A DNA stretch of 64,000 nt from Spirochaetaceae bacterium (GCA_025358255.1 JANYKC010000004.1:124001-188000); one strand, 5' to 3'; counted from the first letter of the stretch, positions 35,467 to 44,377 are shown. Program-made: numbers and translations. The notes: generated by a model not told the origin, from the letters alone.

Positions 35467-35984
35467 CGCAACCCCGCAAGGAAATCCAGCCCCCTCACGC
35501 GATTCGGGTATCTCTCCGCCATGGCGGCCGCGTACTGGCCCCCCATGGAATGGCCGAGGATGACCATGGGGTCCTTCCATCCGAGGGAGTCGGGCACGGC
35601 CCACAGGAGCTGGCTTCGATCGTAGCCCAGGCGGGCGAGGGCATCGCTCTTGTCCGAATAGCCGAAGGGGGGGATGTCGACCGCCGCCACTTCCCAGCCT
35701 GCGGCCAGGAGCTCGGGCACGAGGAAGCGGAAGGAGAAGGTCGAGGACCCGAAGCCATGGAGGAGATAGATGCGACCAAGGGGTGGCCGGTCGGGCATCC
35801 AGTGGCGGTAATGCAAAGAAATGCCGCCGGACTCGACAAAGGCGCTCTCCGCGAAGGGCTTGGCAGGGTCGACGGAGTCGGCGAGGCTTTGCGCGCGTTG
35901 CCGGTCCGCAAGGGAAACGCAGGAGGGGAAGGACAGGATGACCGCAAGGGCAAGAAGGGCAGCAGGGGCGAATGTTGGCCTCAT
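35463..35984 (-). CDS. Truncated alpha/beta hydrolase lipoprotein
   Basis: A 173-residue protein with a lipobox-like N terminus (LAVILSFPSC) and the first half of an alpha/beta hydrolase: HGFGSSTFSFRFLVPELLAAG (oxyanion region) and the nucleophile elbow ILGHSMGGQYAAAMAERYP. It stops after RVRGLDFLAGLR, so the later strands bearing the catalytic Asp and His are absent. Normal members have 270-320 residues. The ATGA link to the CIA30-like gene is intact, so the truncation may be an old deletion. Confidence 0.7.
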   Translation of the reverse strand: MRPTFAPAALLALAVILSFPSCVSLADRQRAQSLADSVDPAKPFAESAFVESGGISLHYRHWMPDRPPLGRIYLLHGFGSSTFSFRFLVPELLAAGWEVAAVDIPPFGYSDKSDALARLGYDRSQLLWAVPDSLGWKDPMVILGHSMGGQYAAAMAERYPNRVRGLDFLAGLR

Positions 35985-36079
35985 CACTTGAACATACTCA
36001 TTCCCGGCCGGGCAAGCCAGATAAAGGCCGCGCCCGCCGGAGGTCCTGGGCTTCCGTCCGGCCGGACATGCGTATATAC

Positions 36080-36108
36080 TTGAGTCCATAGCTTGGGGAT
36101 AGCACAAT
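36080..36108 (+). promoter_or_regulatory. Candidate promoter of the PAS-GGDEF-EAL gene
   Basis: TTGAGT at 36080-36085 and CACAAT at 36103-36108 are 17 bases apart, 16 bases before the ATG. A TATACT at 36075-36080 is an alternative -10 box. Confidence 0.4.
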
Positions 36109-36124
36109 AAAAGGTCAAAACAGC

Positions 36125-38455
36125 ATGGAAAGAATCGGGGTCAAGGACCTGCTCAAGACAATGGCCGCGGAAGGGCCGGTGGTCAGGGAAGCGCATTCGA
36201 ACATGGAAACCATCCCGGCCTCCAGCTTCGGCGAATCCATCTTCTCGCAGCTCCTCGCGCGCCTCCTGGCGGGGCGGGGAGTGAAGCTCGGCGACGAGGC
36301 GGAGGGCAGGAGCAGCCTCGAGATACTCCTCGAGAACAGCTCCGACCCGATCCTTCTCCTCTCGGCGGCCGGGGTCGTCGTCGAGGCCAATCCGGCGTTT
36401 TGCCAGGCCTATGGCTGGATGCGCACGGAACTGTCCGGGACGAGCATCCTCTCCCTTGTTCCCGAGCAATTCTGGCCTTTCTTCTCCGAAAAACTCGTCG
36501 GCATGGTCAGCCAGGACCAGAACACGCCCATCGAGTCCATTAACAATTACCTCGATTTCAAGGCCAAGGCCAAGGATGGCTCGGTCCTTTCGGCGGAATG
36601 CATCCTCTCGCCAATCTGGTCGGGCGGCGAGCGAAGGATCCTGGCGGTGCTGCGGGACACCCCGAGGGACCGGGTCCTCATGGAGCAGCTCAGGGAAAGC
36701 AAGGATCACTACCTTGCCCTCTCCGAGACGATAACCGAGGCCATCTTCCGCCTCGACGAGGACTTCAACATCATTTTCGTCAACTCGGGGGTGAAGAACA
36801 CCTTCGGCTTCGAGCGCGACGAGCTCCTTGGCGGCAAGCTTTCCGTCCTTTTCCCGGCCGAGGTCTTCGTCAAGCACCGGGACGAGTTCCGCAAGTATTT
36901 CATCGTCGACGACCAGGACAGGATCGCCAATGGCCTGAAAAGGACGATAGAGATCCTCGGCGTGACGAAGAACCGGGGCGTGGCGCCGATGGAGATGTCC
37001 TTCGGCAATGCCCGTGATTTTTCCGGCCGCACCCTCACCTGCATCATCAGGGACATCAGCCAGCGCAAGACCACCGAGAGGCGGCTGAGGCACCTGGCCT
37101 TCCATGACAAGCTCACGGGCCTGGGCAACCGCGACCTCTTCGGTGAGGACATGAAGGCCTTGCTCAAGGATCCGCTCAAGGGCGACCGGGCCAAGGCGGC
37201 CCTCCTCTTCCTGGACCTGGACGGATTCAAGCATGTCAACGACACCCTAGGCCATTCCGCGGGCGACGAACTCCTCATCGAGACGGCCAGGCGCATCCGC
37301 GTGTGCCTGCGCTCCGAGGACGCCGCCTACCGCTTCGGGGGCGACGAGTTCGTCGCCTTCCTTCCCCAGGTCATCGATGCCCAACGGGCGCTATCCGTCG
37401 CGGAGCGCATCCTGGGCGCCTTGAGGCAACCCTACGAAGTGACGACGGACCTGGGGACAAAGGCCAAGATCGAGATTGGCGTAAGCATCGGCGTGGCGGT
37501 GATCCCCGATCATGGAGAGGACGCGGAAGCGGCGACCAAGAGCGCGGACATCGCCATGTATTGCTCGAAGGAAGGCGGCAAGAACCGCGTCACGCTCTAT
37601 GACGACTCGCTGAACACCAAGTCCAACGAGAGCTGGCGGGTGGAGCAGGACATCCGTTCCGCCCTGATCAAGGGCGAGTTCGAGCTCCACTACCAGCCCA
37701 TCGTGGCGCCGTCGGGAAAGCTCCTCGGCCTTGAGGCCCTCATCCGATGGAAACGCACGGGAGAGTCCTGGACATCCCCGGCTTCCTTCATCCCCATAGC
37801 CGAGGAGAACGGGATGATCATCCCCTTGGGCGCCTGGGTCTTCCGTCGCGCCTTCATGGACCTCCGCCGCCTGGCCAGGAGCGGGTTCGAGGACCTGTAC
37901 TTCAGCATCAATGTCTCGGGAAGGCAGTTCGGGCAGCCCGATTTTGTCAGCACCCTGTGCGACACAATCGACAGGTCCGGGGTGGACTCGTCGCGGCTGA
38001 ACTTGGAGCTCACCGAGACCACCCTCATGAGCAACGCGAACGAGGCCGTCGCCAAGATCCTGGAGATCAAGCGCCGCTTCCCCTCCGTCATGCTGTCCAT
38101 CGACGACTTCGGGACGGGCTATTCCTCGCTGTCCTACCTGTCCCGCCTCCCCGTCGACGTCCTCAAGATCGACATCTCCTTTGTCCGCGCCCTGCATGAC
38201 GAGCAGAACCGGAAAATCGTGAACTCGATACTCTCCCTCGCTGACAGCCTGGGGATCGTGGTCGTGGCCGAAGGCATCGAGACGGCGGAGCAGAGGTCCT
38301 ATTTCCGGGAGCGCAACTGCTACGGCCTCCAGGGCTTCCTCTTCATGAAAGCCCAACCCATAGACGAGCTTGAGCGGCGCCTCAAGACCCTGCGGGCCGG
38401 GAAGGTCGCCTCGGCCAATCCCGCCGCGCCGTCCGCCGCCACCGTCACTGGCTGA
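36125..38455 (+). CDS. PAS-PAS-GGDEF-EAL cyclic-di-GMP signalling protein
   Basis: A 776-residue soluble protein: PAS at about residues 65-180 (SDPILLLSAAGVVVEANPAF), PAS at about 190-320 (ITEAIFRLDEDFNIIFVN), GGDEF domain at about 325-490 with intact GGDEF at residues 405-409, and EAL domain at about 505-755 with EAL at 537-539, NLELTET and SIDDFGTGYSSLSYL. Both catalytic signatures are intact, so it could make and break cyclic di-GMP, with the PAS domains sensing a small ligand or redox state. It overlaps the convergent ferredoxin-like gene by 11 bases at the 3' end. Confidence 0.94.
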   Translation: MERIGVKDLLKTMAAEGPVVREAHSNMETIPASSFGESIFSQLLARLLAGRGVKLGDEAEGRSSLEILLENSSDPILLLSAAGVVVEANPAFCQAYGWMRTELSGTSILSLVPEQFWPFFSEKLVGMVSQDQNTPIESINNYLDFKAKAKDGSVLSAECILSPIWSGGERRILAVLRDTPRDRVLMEQLRESKDHYLALSETITEAIFRLDEDFNIIFVNSGVKNTFGFERDELLGGKLSVLFPAEVFVKHRDEFRKYFIVDDQDRIANGLKRTIEILGVTKNRGVAPMEMSFGNARDFSGRTLTCIIRDISQRKTTERRLRHLAFHDKLTGLGNRDLFGEDMKALLKDPLKGDRAKAALLFLDLDGFKHVNDTLGHSAGDELLIETARRIRVCLRSEDAAYRFGGDEFVAFLPQVIDAQRALSVAERILGALRQPYEVTTDLGTKAKIEIGVSIGVAVIPDHGEDAEAATKSADIAMYCSKEGGKNRVTLYDDSLNTKSNESWRVEQDIRSALIKGEFELHYQPIVAPSGKLLGLEALIRWKRTGESWTSPASFIPIAEENGMIIPLGAWVFRRAFMDLRRLARSGFEDLYFSINVSGRQFGQPDFVSTLCDTIDRSGVDSSRLNLELTETTLMSNANEAVAKILEIKRRFPSVMLSIDDFGTGYSSLSYLSRLPVDVLKIDISFVRALHDEQNRKIVNSILSLADSLGIVVVAEGIETAEQRSYFRERNCYGLQGFLFMKAQPIDELERRLKTLRAGKVASANPAAPSAATVTG

Positions 38456-39758
38456 AGTCCTTGGTGGCCAGGAGGCGCTCCAGGTAGCGTGACTTCATCT
38501 GCCGGCTTGCCATGACCTGCTTTGCGGGCGGCAGCCTCAGGATGACGCCCAGGATCGCGGCCATGGCCCGATGGCTCGCGAAGGCCTGGTTGTCGAAGAT
38601 GAGGTTCTGGAGCTTGCCACGCTCGATCGCCATGAGCACCGCGCGATGCGCGGAATTGACCGGCGTGATGACGCGCTTTTGCCGTGGCTCGAGGGCTATC
38701 GCACCGCGGGAGCAGGCCCGGACGCAGACCCCGCAGCCAAGGCAGACGGCCTCGTCGAGCTTGGCCTTTTTCCGCTTCGCCGCGTGGGGATCACTGGCCC
38801 CGACCAGGGTCATGCCCTCCACGGGACAGGCCTCCACGCATTTTCCGCAACCCGTGCACGCCTCCTGGCCGACCCTGGGGATCCAGTTGGCCGTGGCTAT
38901 GGGGTTGAGGACGGCAAAGCGCTTGGCCGCCAAGAGGGCCTCGCAGCAGCAGCCGCAGCAGTTACAGATGAAGGCCACGCTTTCCCGCACGTTCTCCCCG
39001 AACTGCACGAGTCCTTCCCCGACTGCGCGGTCCAGGAGCTCGAGCCCTTCCGACACCTCGATGGGCCGCGCGACGCCATGCCTCGTGAGCGAATCGGCGA
39101 CGCTGTTGAAGGTCATGCAGATGTCCATGCTGGCATCGCAGGCGCGGTCCAGATGGGACATCTTGTGACGGCAGTAACAGGTGCCGATGCCGCGGTGGGT
39201 CGCGGTCCTCATGACTTCGCTGGCGCGCTCGTAGTCGAGGACGACCAGCTGGTCGGGCAAGGAGGCAGCGCTGTCGACCGCCGGAGGGAGGGCGCTTTCC
39301 TGCACGAAGACCCGGCCCAGCTGGGTCTCGCCCCCGGCGAAGAGGCTCTTGACGAAATCCTCCTCGACGTTGAGGTATTGGAAATAAAGCTCGCTCAAGA
39401 GCCTCTGGTCGTACCTAGTGCCCACACGCATCATGCTGAACTCGAAGAAGCCGGCCATGGGCGGGGGCATTGAATAGACCCGCCCTTCGCCATCGGCCTC
39501 CATGTCGAGGATCATCCCGCGGCTGGCCAGGTCTTCTAGAAGGACCCTCGCCTCGGCTTCCGGACATTTCCAGACCCGCGCGGCGGCCTTCAGGCTGAAG
39601 GGGCGGATGGGGAGGAGGGCGACAAGGGTAGCCTCCTTTTCGGAGAAGAGGACCTTGAGGATGCCGAAGAGGAGATCATCCGGCGGCGCGCCCTGGGGGA
39701 AAAGGTTGATCCGCTCCACAAGCCGACTGTAGCCGTTCTTGAGGCTGTGATGCGCCAT
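38445..39758 (-). CDS. 4Fe-4S ferredoxin-type oxidoreductase-like protein
   Basis: A 437-residue cytosolic protein. The N-terminal third has a winged-helix look (FSLKAAARVWKCPEAEARVLLEDLASRGMI). Then come a cysteine-rich middle with CYCRHKM and CNCCGCCCEAL, and two 4Fe-4S ferredoxin motifs CTGCGKCVEACP and CLGCGVCVRACS. The same order is seen in uncharacterised anaerobe ferredoxin proteins. The start is fixed by CGAGGAGGTCAC before ATG at 39758. Electron partner unknown. Confidence 0.85.
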   Translation of the reverse strand: MAHHSLKNGYSRLVERINLFPQGAPPDDLLFGILKVLFSEKEATLVALLPIRPFSLKAAARVWKCPEAEARVLLEDLASRGMILDMEADGEGRVYSMPPPMAGFFEFSMMRVGTRYDQRLLSELYFQYLNVEEDFVKSLFAGGETQLGRVFVQESALPPAVDSAASLPDQLVVLDYERASEVMRTATHRGIGTCYCRHKMSHLDRACDASMDICMTFNSVADSLTRHGVARPIEVSEGLELLDRAVGEGLVQFGENVRESVAFICNCCGCCCEALLAAKRFAVLNPIATANWIPRVGQEACTGCGKCVEACPVEGMTLVGASDPHAAKRKKAKLDEAVCLGCGVCVRACSRGAIALEPRQKRVITPVNSAHRAVLMAIERGKLQNLIFDNQAFASHRAMAAILGVILRLPPAKQVMASRQMKSRYLERLLATKDFSQ

Positions 39759-40041
39759 GTGACCTCCTCGTCGCGCCAATGAGACTGTCATCCCGAATGC
39801 GTGGCGTCAATAGTCGAGGCCTGAGGCTGCGGGGGCCACGCACTCCCGGCGCCATGGTCCTTCTTCGTGCAGGCTCGACCACCCCTGGACGAGACCTACG
39901 TGCATGGAGGCTTTCTTGCCAATCCAAATTATTGGAGATTTCAATTATTTTTGGCTTTCCATGGTTTTTTTTCTCGGGTAGTCCCAGAATTTTTTGCAAG
40001 CCGCCTGGCGGCCTGCCATTGAGCCTTCCCCGGAGGCCAGC

Positions 40042-40115
40042 ATGACTTGCCTCTTTAGATTCCTCGCGTTCCGCCTGATGATAGCCCTCCTCTCCACCAC
40101 GGCAGGGGCCCAGGC
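40042..40115 (+). pseudogene. Signal-peptide remnant cut by the palindromic element
   Basis: An ATG with a CGGAGG ribosome site opens a signal peptide (FRLMIALLSTTAGAQA ending in Ala-x-Ala). It runs straight into TTACTGACCCGG at 40116 and encodes no recognisable mature protein afterwards. This is the 5' end of an exported-protein gene whose remainder is missing. Confidence 0.6.
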
Positions 40116-40175
40116 CTTACTGACCCGGCAAGCAAACATTGGCTTCAGCCCGATCTTATGTTGCCGGGTCGGTAA
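40116..40175. repeat. Palindromic element, copy 2
   Basis: TTACTGACCCGGCAA and TTGCCGGGTCGGTAA form outer inverted repeats (14 of 15) of a 60-bp element. Its interior shares GGCAA-CAA and AGCCCG blocks with copy 1 at 31568-31671 but lacks the inner 18-bp hairpin. Confidence 0.75.
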
Positions 40176-40263
40176 TCCATGTGGCAGCTTCCGCGTAGCG
40201 GCCTTGAGTACCTGTCGACAGCGGCGCACAGGAAGGGGCCGAGGCGTGACGGCGAAGGGCATG

Positions 40264-40306
40264 AAAAAGCCCCGGCCGCCCTTGGGGCGCCTCGGGGCCT
40301 TTTTTT
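40264..40306. terminator. Bidirectional rho-independent terminator
   Basis: AAAAAGCCCCGG...CGGGGCCTTTTTTT: a GC-rich stem flanked by an A-run and a T-run. It lies 15 bases past the stop of the hypothetical gene at 40321-40914 on the minus strand. Confidence 0.85.
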
Positions 40307-40320
40307 CCGCGCGCGGCAGG

Positions 40321-40914
40321 TCAGAAGCAGGAGAGCACGTACATGCCGACCAGGATCTCGGCCGTCATGAGGTCTTCGTTCTCCTCGGGGCCGGTCACCA
40401 CATCCTCGCGGAGGCGGGTCTCGAGCTCGCCCACGAACCAGAAGAAAAGGCCGAGCTTCGGGTCTATCCTGAAACAATAGACAAGGAAATCGTCGGCCCT
40501 GCTTTGGGCGCCGAAGAGGAGGTGGGCAATGGAGCGTGCCAAGGCCACGAAACGCCTGAAAGCCGGGGCTATCGCGCCATCGCGGAACTCGCGCTCGAAA
40601 GCGGAGATCTCCTCGAGGAGTTTCACCTTGCGCTTTTCGTCGGTCTTCTCGACCCAGGTCTTGTGGACGAGGAGCTCGGTGTTCTCGCGAAAGTACTTGA
40701 GGAGGTGGTCGATGTGGGCCAAGCGGTCGCCGGAGCCACCGATCATGTAGTGGTGGAACTCGCCCTTGTTGCCGAGGATATCGGCGAAGGCGACTGCGTA
40801 TTCGGCGCGCTTGGCCTTGCCTGAAGCGCCCACCAAGCGGGCGTAGACCCCGAAGGCGGCTTGCTCCGCGTCAGAGACAAGCCTTTCATCCACCGCGAAT
40901 TCGACAAAATTCAT
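40321..40914 (-). CDS. Conserved-looking hypothetical cytosolic protein
   Basis: A 197-residue, mostly helical protein (AEQAAFGVYARLVGASGKAKR; DHLLKYFRENTELLVHK; EEISAFEREFRDGAIAPAFRRF). No signal peptide or membrane helix, and no motif I recognise. The codon use is normal for the window. The likely start is MNFVEFAVDE at 40914; the frame is open to 40950. It is divergent from the DUF4954 gene and is followed by a good terminator. Confidence 0.75.
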   Translation of the reverse strand: MNFVEFAVDERLVSDAEQAAFGVYARLVGASGKAKRAEYAVAFADILGNKGEFHHYMIGGSGDRLAHIDHLLKYFRENTELLVHKTWVEKTDEKRKVKLLEEISAFEREFRDGAIAPAFRRFVALARSIAHLLFGAQSRADDFLVYCFRIDPKLGLFFWFVGELETRLREDVVTGPEENEDLMTAEILVGMYVLSCF

Positions 40915-41001
40915 CGCGTTACCATGTCCCGAAGGGGAAGTCTTTGTCAAGCGGGACTACTTGCGGCCGTCCCCGCCGGGAGCTACCATCCTTGACCAGA
41001 T

Positions 41002-43383
41002 ATGAATGACATCAACCTGCAGAAGGACGAGGCCATCGGCCTCGGTTTCGTGCCTCCGGAATTCCTCGGGCCGGGGGAAAACGAATACCGCATCCGGGAC
41101 GAGCAGCTGCGTGCCCTGGGCAAGGACCCGGCAGGGTATCGGCGCCTGCGGCCTTACGAGATCGAGGCGCTCGTCAGGAACTCGAACACCTGCCTCGACT
41201 GGAACGAACTCCGCGTCAGCGATCCCTTCACGCCCGAGCTGGTCAAGAACTGCGCCTTCGCCGGCCTCATACGCCTGGGCATCCTCGAGCGCGCGATCCT
41301 CGAGCACCATGACACGGCAGTGCCCATCGGCATCTACAACAGCCGCCTCATAGCCTGCGACATCGGGGACAACTGCGCCATCCTCGATTCCTCCTACCTC
41401 GCCCACTACATCATCGGCGATGGCTGCATCCTCATGAACAACGACGAGATCGCCGCCTCCAACCACGCGAAGTTCGGCAACGGCATCCTCATGGAAGGCG
41501 AGTCCGAGGAGGTGCGCATCGAGCTCGACCTCATGAACGAGGCGGGCGGCCGCTCCGTACTTCCCTTCGACGGCATGCTCGCGGCCGACGCCTACCTTTG
41601 GGCACGCCGGCGTGGCGACCGGCCCCTCATGGACTCCTTCAAGTCCATGACGGAAAGGATGTTCGACCTCCGGCGAGGGCGCTATGGCACGATAGGCGCG
41701 CATTCGGTGCTCAAGTCCAACCGCATCATCAAGGACGTCGCCATCGGTCCCTGCGCCTACATCAAGGGCGCCAACAAGCTCAAGAACCTGACGGTCAATT
41801 CCTCCGAGGACGCGCGCACCCAGATCGGCGAAGGGGTGGAGCTGGTCAACGGCATCATCGGCTATGGCTGCCGCGCCTTCTACGGCGTCAAGGCGGTGCG
41901 CTTCGTCATGGGTGACAACTCGGCCCTGAAATACGGCGCCCGGCTCATCCACTCCGTCCTCGGCGAGAACTCCACGGTATCCTGCTGCGAGATGCTCAAC
42001 AACCTCATCTTCCCCGCCCACGAGCAGCACCACAACACGAGCTTCCTCATCGCCAGCCTCGTGCGCGGCCAATCCAACATGGCTGCCGGGGCGACCATCG
42101 GCTCGAACCACAACTCGCGCGCCCCGGACGGCGAGATCGAGGCCGGCCGCGGATTCTGGCCGGGGCTCTCCACCTCGGTCAAGCACAGCTCGCGCTTCGC
42201 GTCCTATTGCCTCCTGGCCAAGGGCGATTACCGGAGCGAGCTGAACCTCCCCCTGCCCTTCTGCCTCGTGGATGACGACAGGACCCGGGACCGCCTGGTC
42301 CTCGTGCCCGCTTACTGGTGGACCCACAACCTCTTCGCCCTCCTCCGCAACGAGTCCAAGTTCGCCGCGAGGGACAAGAGGATCCGCAGGCAGCTCCTCC
42401 TTGAGCAATCGCCCTTCGCCCCCGACACCGCCGAGGAGACAATCGCCGCCATCGGCCTCCTTGAGCGATGGACGGGAAGGTCCGTGCTCAGGGCCGAGGG
42501 GAGGGACACGACGGAGCTCGAAAACGCCGAACTCGCCGCGGCCGGAAGGGCGGCGCTCGCCAATCCCGCCTCCCTCCTGCCCGCCCAGATCGAAGCCGAG
42601 GAGGTCGAGAACTCCGCGCGGCCCACGGTCGTCGTGCGCCCCGCCAGGGCCTGGAAAGCCTATCGCGAAATCCTCCTCTGGTATGCCGGTTCCACTGTCC
42701 TGGCCTTCGCCGGCAGCGTCGGCGGCGGCGGCGGCAGCGGCGGCAGCGGCAGCAGCGGCGGCGGCGGCGGCGGCAGCGGCAGCGGCGGCGGCGGCGGCGG
42801 CGGCAGCGCCCGAAAGGGCCTCCACGCGCGGCTGGAAGCGGAGCTGGGAGGAATCAAGCGGATCAGGGAATGGGAGAACCTTGGAGGACAGCTCGTGCCC
42901 CTGGCCGGCCTGGACGCGGTCCTTTCCCGCGCTTCGCGCGGGGAACTGGCGACCTGGAACGACATGCACGCCGAGTACACGCGGCTTGCGGAAAGCTATC
43001 CCCTCGAAAAGGCCCGACACGCCTGGGCCACCCTGGCCTGGCTGGCCGCGACGGCCCCGGGTCATGAATCGGATTCCGGCGCGGAAGGCGTCGAAGGGGC
43101 CGTGGGCGACAAGGCGAAGGGCAAGGAACCCCGCCTGGACAAGGCGGCCTTCTCGCTTGCCCTCTTAGAGCTTTCCCGCCTCTCCGAAAGGGTGGAGGAC
43201 GGCGTCTACCGCTCGCGCAAGAAGGATTTCGACAACCGCTGGAGGCGCGCCACCTCAAGGTCGGAGGGCGAGGCGGAAGCGGTCTTCGGCAGCGCCGAAC
43301 GCAATCCCTTTGTGCTAAAGATTCGCAAGGAGGCCGCGGCCTTGCGCGCGGCAGTGGAAGAGCTCGCTTCGAGGCTTTGCTGA
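41002..43383 (+). CDS. DUF4954 left-handed beta-helix protein with Gly/Ser insert
   Basis: A 793-residue protein of the DUF4954 family known from spirochaetes and Bacteroidetes. Residues about 100-420 show hexapeptide-like beta-helix repeats (IGIYNSRLIACDIGDNCAILDSS; GPCAYIKGANKLKNLTVNSS; GENSTVSCCEMLNNLIFPAHEQHHNTSF), resembling nucleotidyl- or acetyl-transferase helices. The C-terminal part is helical and is split by a low-complexity run of about 35 Gly/Ser residues. Function is unknown; a sugar-nucleotide role is often suggested by the fold. The stop at 43383 lies inside a TGACCCGG motif related to the palindromic element. Confidence 0.88.
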   Translation: MNDINLQKDEAIGLGFVPPEFLGPGENEYRIRDEQLRALGKDPAGYRRLRPYEIEALVRNSNTCLDWNELRVSDPFTPELVKNCAFAGLIRLGILERAILEHHDTAVPIGIYNSRLIACDIGDNCAILDSSYLAHYIIGDGCILMNNDEIAASNHAKFGNGILMEGESEEVRIELDLMNEAGGRSVLPFDGMLAADAYLWARRRGDRPLMDSFKSMTERMFDLRRGRYGTIGAHSVLKSNRIIKDVAIGPCAYIKGANKLKNLTVNSSEDARTQIGEGVELVNGIIGYGCRAFYGVKAVRFVMGDNSALKYGARLIHSVLGENSTVSCCEMLNNLIFPAHEQHHNTSFLIASLVRGQSNMAAGATIGSNHNSRAPDGEIEAGRGFWPGLSTSVKHSSRFASYCLLAKGDYRSELNLPLPFCLVDDDRTRDRLVLVPAYWWTHNLFALLRNESKFAARDKRIRRQLLLEQSPFAPDTAEETIAAIGLLERWTGRSVLRAEGRDTTELENAELAAAGRAALANPASLLPAQIEAEEVENSARPTVVVRPARAWKAYREILLWYAGSTVLAFAGSVGGGGGSGGSGSSGGGGGGSGSGGGGGGGSARKGLHARLEAELGGIKRIREWENLGGQLVPLAGLDAVLSRASRGELATWNDMHAEYTRLAESYPLEKARHAWATLAWLAATAPGHESDSGAEGVEGAVGDKAKGKEPRLDKAAFSLALLELSRLSERVEDGVYRSRKKDFDNRWRRATSRSEGEAEAVFGSAERNPFVLKIRKEAAALRAAVEELASRLC
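42719..42809 (+). repeat. GGC/AGC trinucleotide repeat inside the DUF4954 gene
   Basis: About 30 tandem GGC and AGC triplets encode a Gly/Ser linker. Being a pure triplet tract it can change length without shifting frame. Confidence 0.9.
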
Positions 43384-43387
43384 CCCG

Positions 43388-44377
43388 GTAAGCCTTGGCC
43401 TCTTCGCCACGCTCTCCTGCCTGGCCCTTCCGGCCCAGGAACGCTTTGCCCTGGTGATCGGCAACGGGAATAAAGCGACGGTCTCCAAGCGCAAGAACCC
43501 GGTCAACGACGCCGCCGACATGGCGGCCGCGTTCAAGGGACTGGGCTTCCTGGTGGACCTCCTGCGGGACGCGACCCTCGACGACATGGAGAACGCGGTG
43601 ATACGCCTCGGGAACCGGCTGGGCCAGTCTCCCGGCTCCTATGGCTTCTTTTTCTATATCGCCTATGCCACGGGCGCGGGCTCGGTGGCCCAGGACGGCC
43701 AGGACAGGAACGGCCTTTTCACGAGCCAGCTCCTCAAGCACCTCGCGACGCCGGGCCTGGAGATCAAGGATGTCTTCAACCGTACCGGGGCTGATGTCAT
43801 GGGCGCGAGCAACAACCAGCAGGTCCCGGCGATCTACAACCAATTATTCAAGTCCGCGTGGCTCGCTGGCCAGGCCGCCGCATGGGCCAGGCCGCCGCAT
43901 GGGCCAGGCCATCGATGTGGGCATCGGCAAGGACCGTTTCGGCAGGGACGCCAAAGCGGGCTGGTTCAATGACAGCCCAAGCGCGATCGACGCCGGCGAG
44001 GATGCCTCGATGAGCGGCGTGGGAAACCTTCCGGCGAACGGCCACGGGTCGCTCTACGGGTCGCTCTACGGGAAGCGCTGGATCCATGCCCGCATGGTGG
44101 TCAAGGACGGGAAGGTGGATACCTGGGTCGATGGCCTTTCCCAGGGAAGCCAGCCGATCGCGGCGGTCATGGTCCCCGACCTGGACAGTCCCCTCTGGAT
44201 CGGCCGCGGCGACATCGATTATGGCTATGTCAAAAACGGCGACGGCCCGATGGGGATCATCGACTTCTTCAACGGGGCCCTTGACGACATCAGGATCTAC
44301 AGCCGCGCGCTGACGGTCGACGAGGTCGAGGCCCTGTACTTCGAGGGACAGCAAGCCCGGGGAGAGAAAGCCTCTAG
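43388..44377 (+). pseudogene. Decayed caspase-like / LamG chimeric gene
   Basis: The first frame encodes the end of a signal peptide (FATLSCLALPAQ) and a caspase-like p20 start (ERFALVIGNGNKA; NPVNDAADMAAAFKGLGF). It then jumps from FFFY directly to IAYATGAGSVAQDG, so the segment with the catalytic His (normally GHG) and Cys (DACR) is deleted in frame. The caspase end (NGLFTSQLLKHLATPGL) follows. At 43866-43908 a 17-bp unit is repeated about 2.5 times, and beyond it the coding continues in another frame as a LamG-like fragment (DFFNGALDDIRIYSRALTVDEVEALYF). A 12-bp duplication also lies at 44048-44071. No start codon is present. Confidence 0.75.

Larger units (their letters stand above)
39759..40320. 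other. Long intergenic region with a truncated signal-peptide gene and a palindromic element
   Basis: It holds the signal-peptide remnant at 40042, the second palindromic element and a terminator, listed separately. The part 39920-40010 is notably AT-rich for this genome. I see no full-length gene. Confidence 0.6.

Noticed and set aside
31568..40175. TTACTGACCCGG palindromes as integron attC sites
   Set aside because: They lack the paired RYYYAAC/GTTRRRY core sites, sit inside gene starts rather than after short cassettes, and no integrase is in the window.
42719..42809. GGC/AGC array as a CRISPR or minisatellite locus
   Set aside because: There are no spacers and the unit is three bases; it is an in-frame codon repeat.
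40957..43065. 702-codon minus-strand frame opposite the DUF4954 gene
   Set aside because: It has a long alanine run and charged low-complexity composition, and mirrors the GC-rich codon pattern of the real DUF4954 gene, so it is an antisense shadow.
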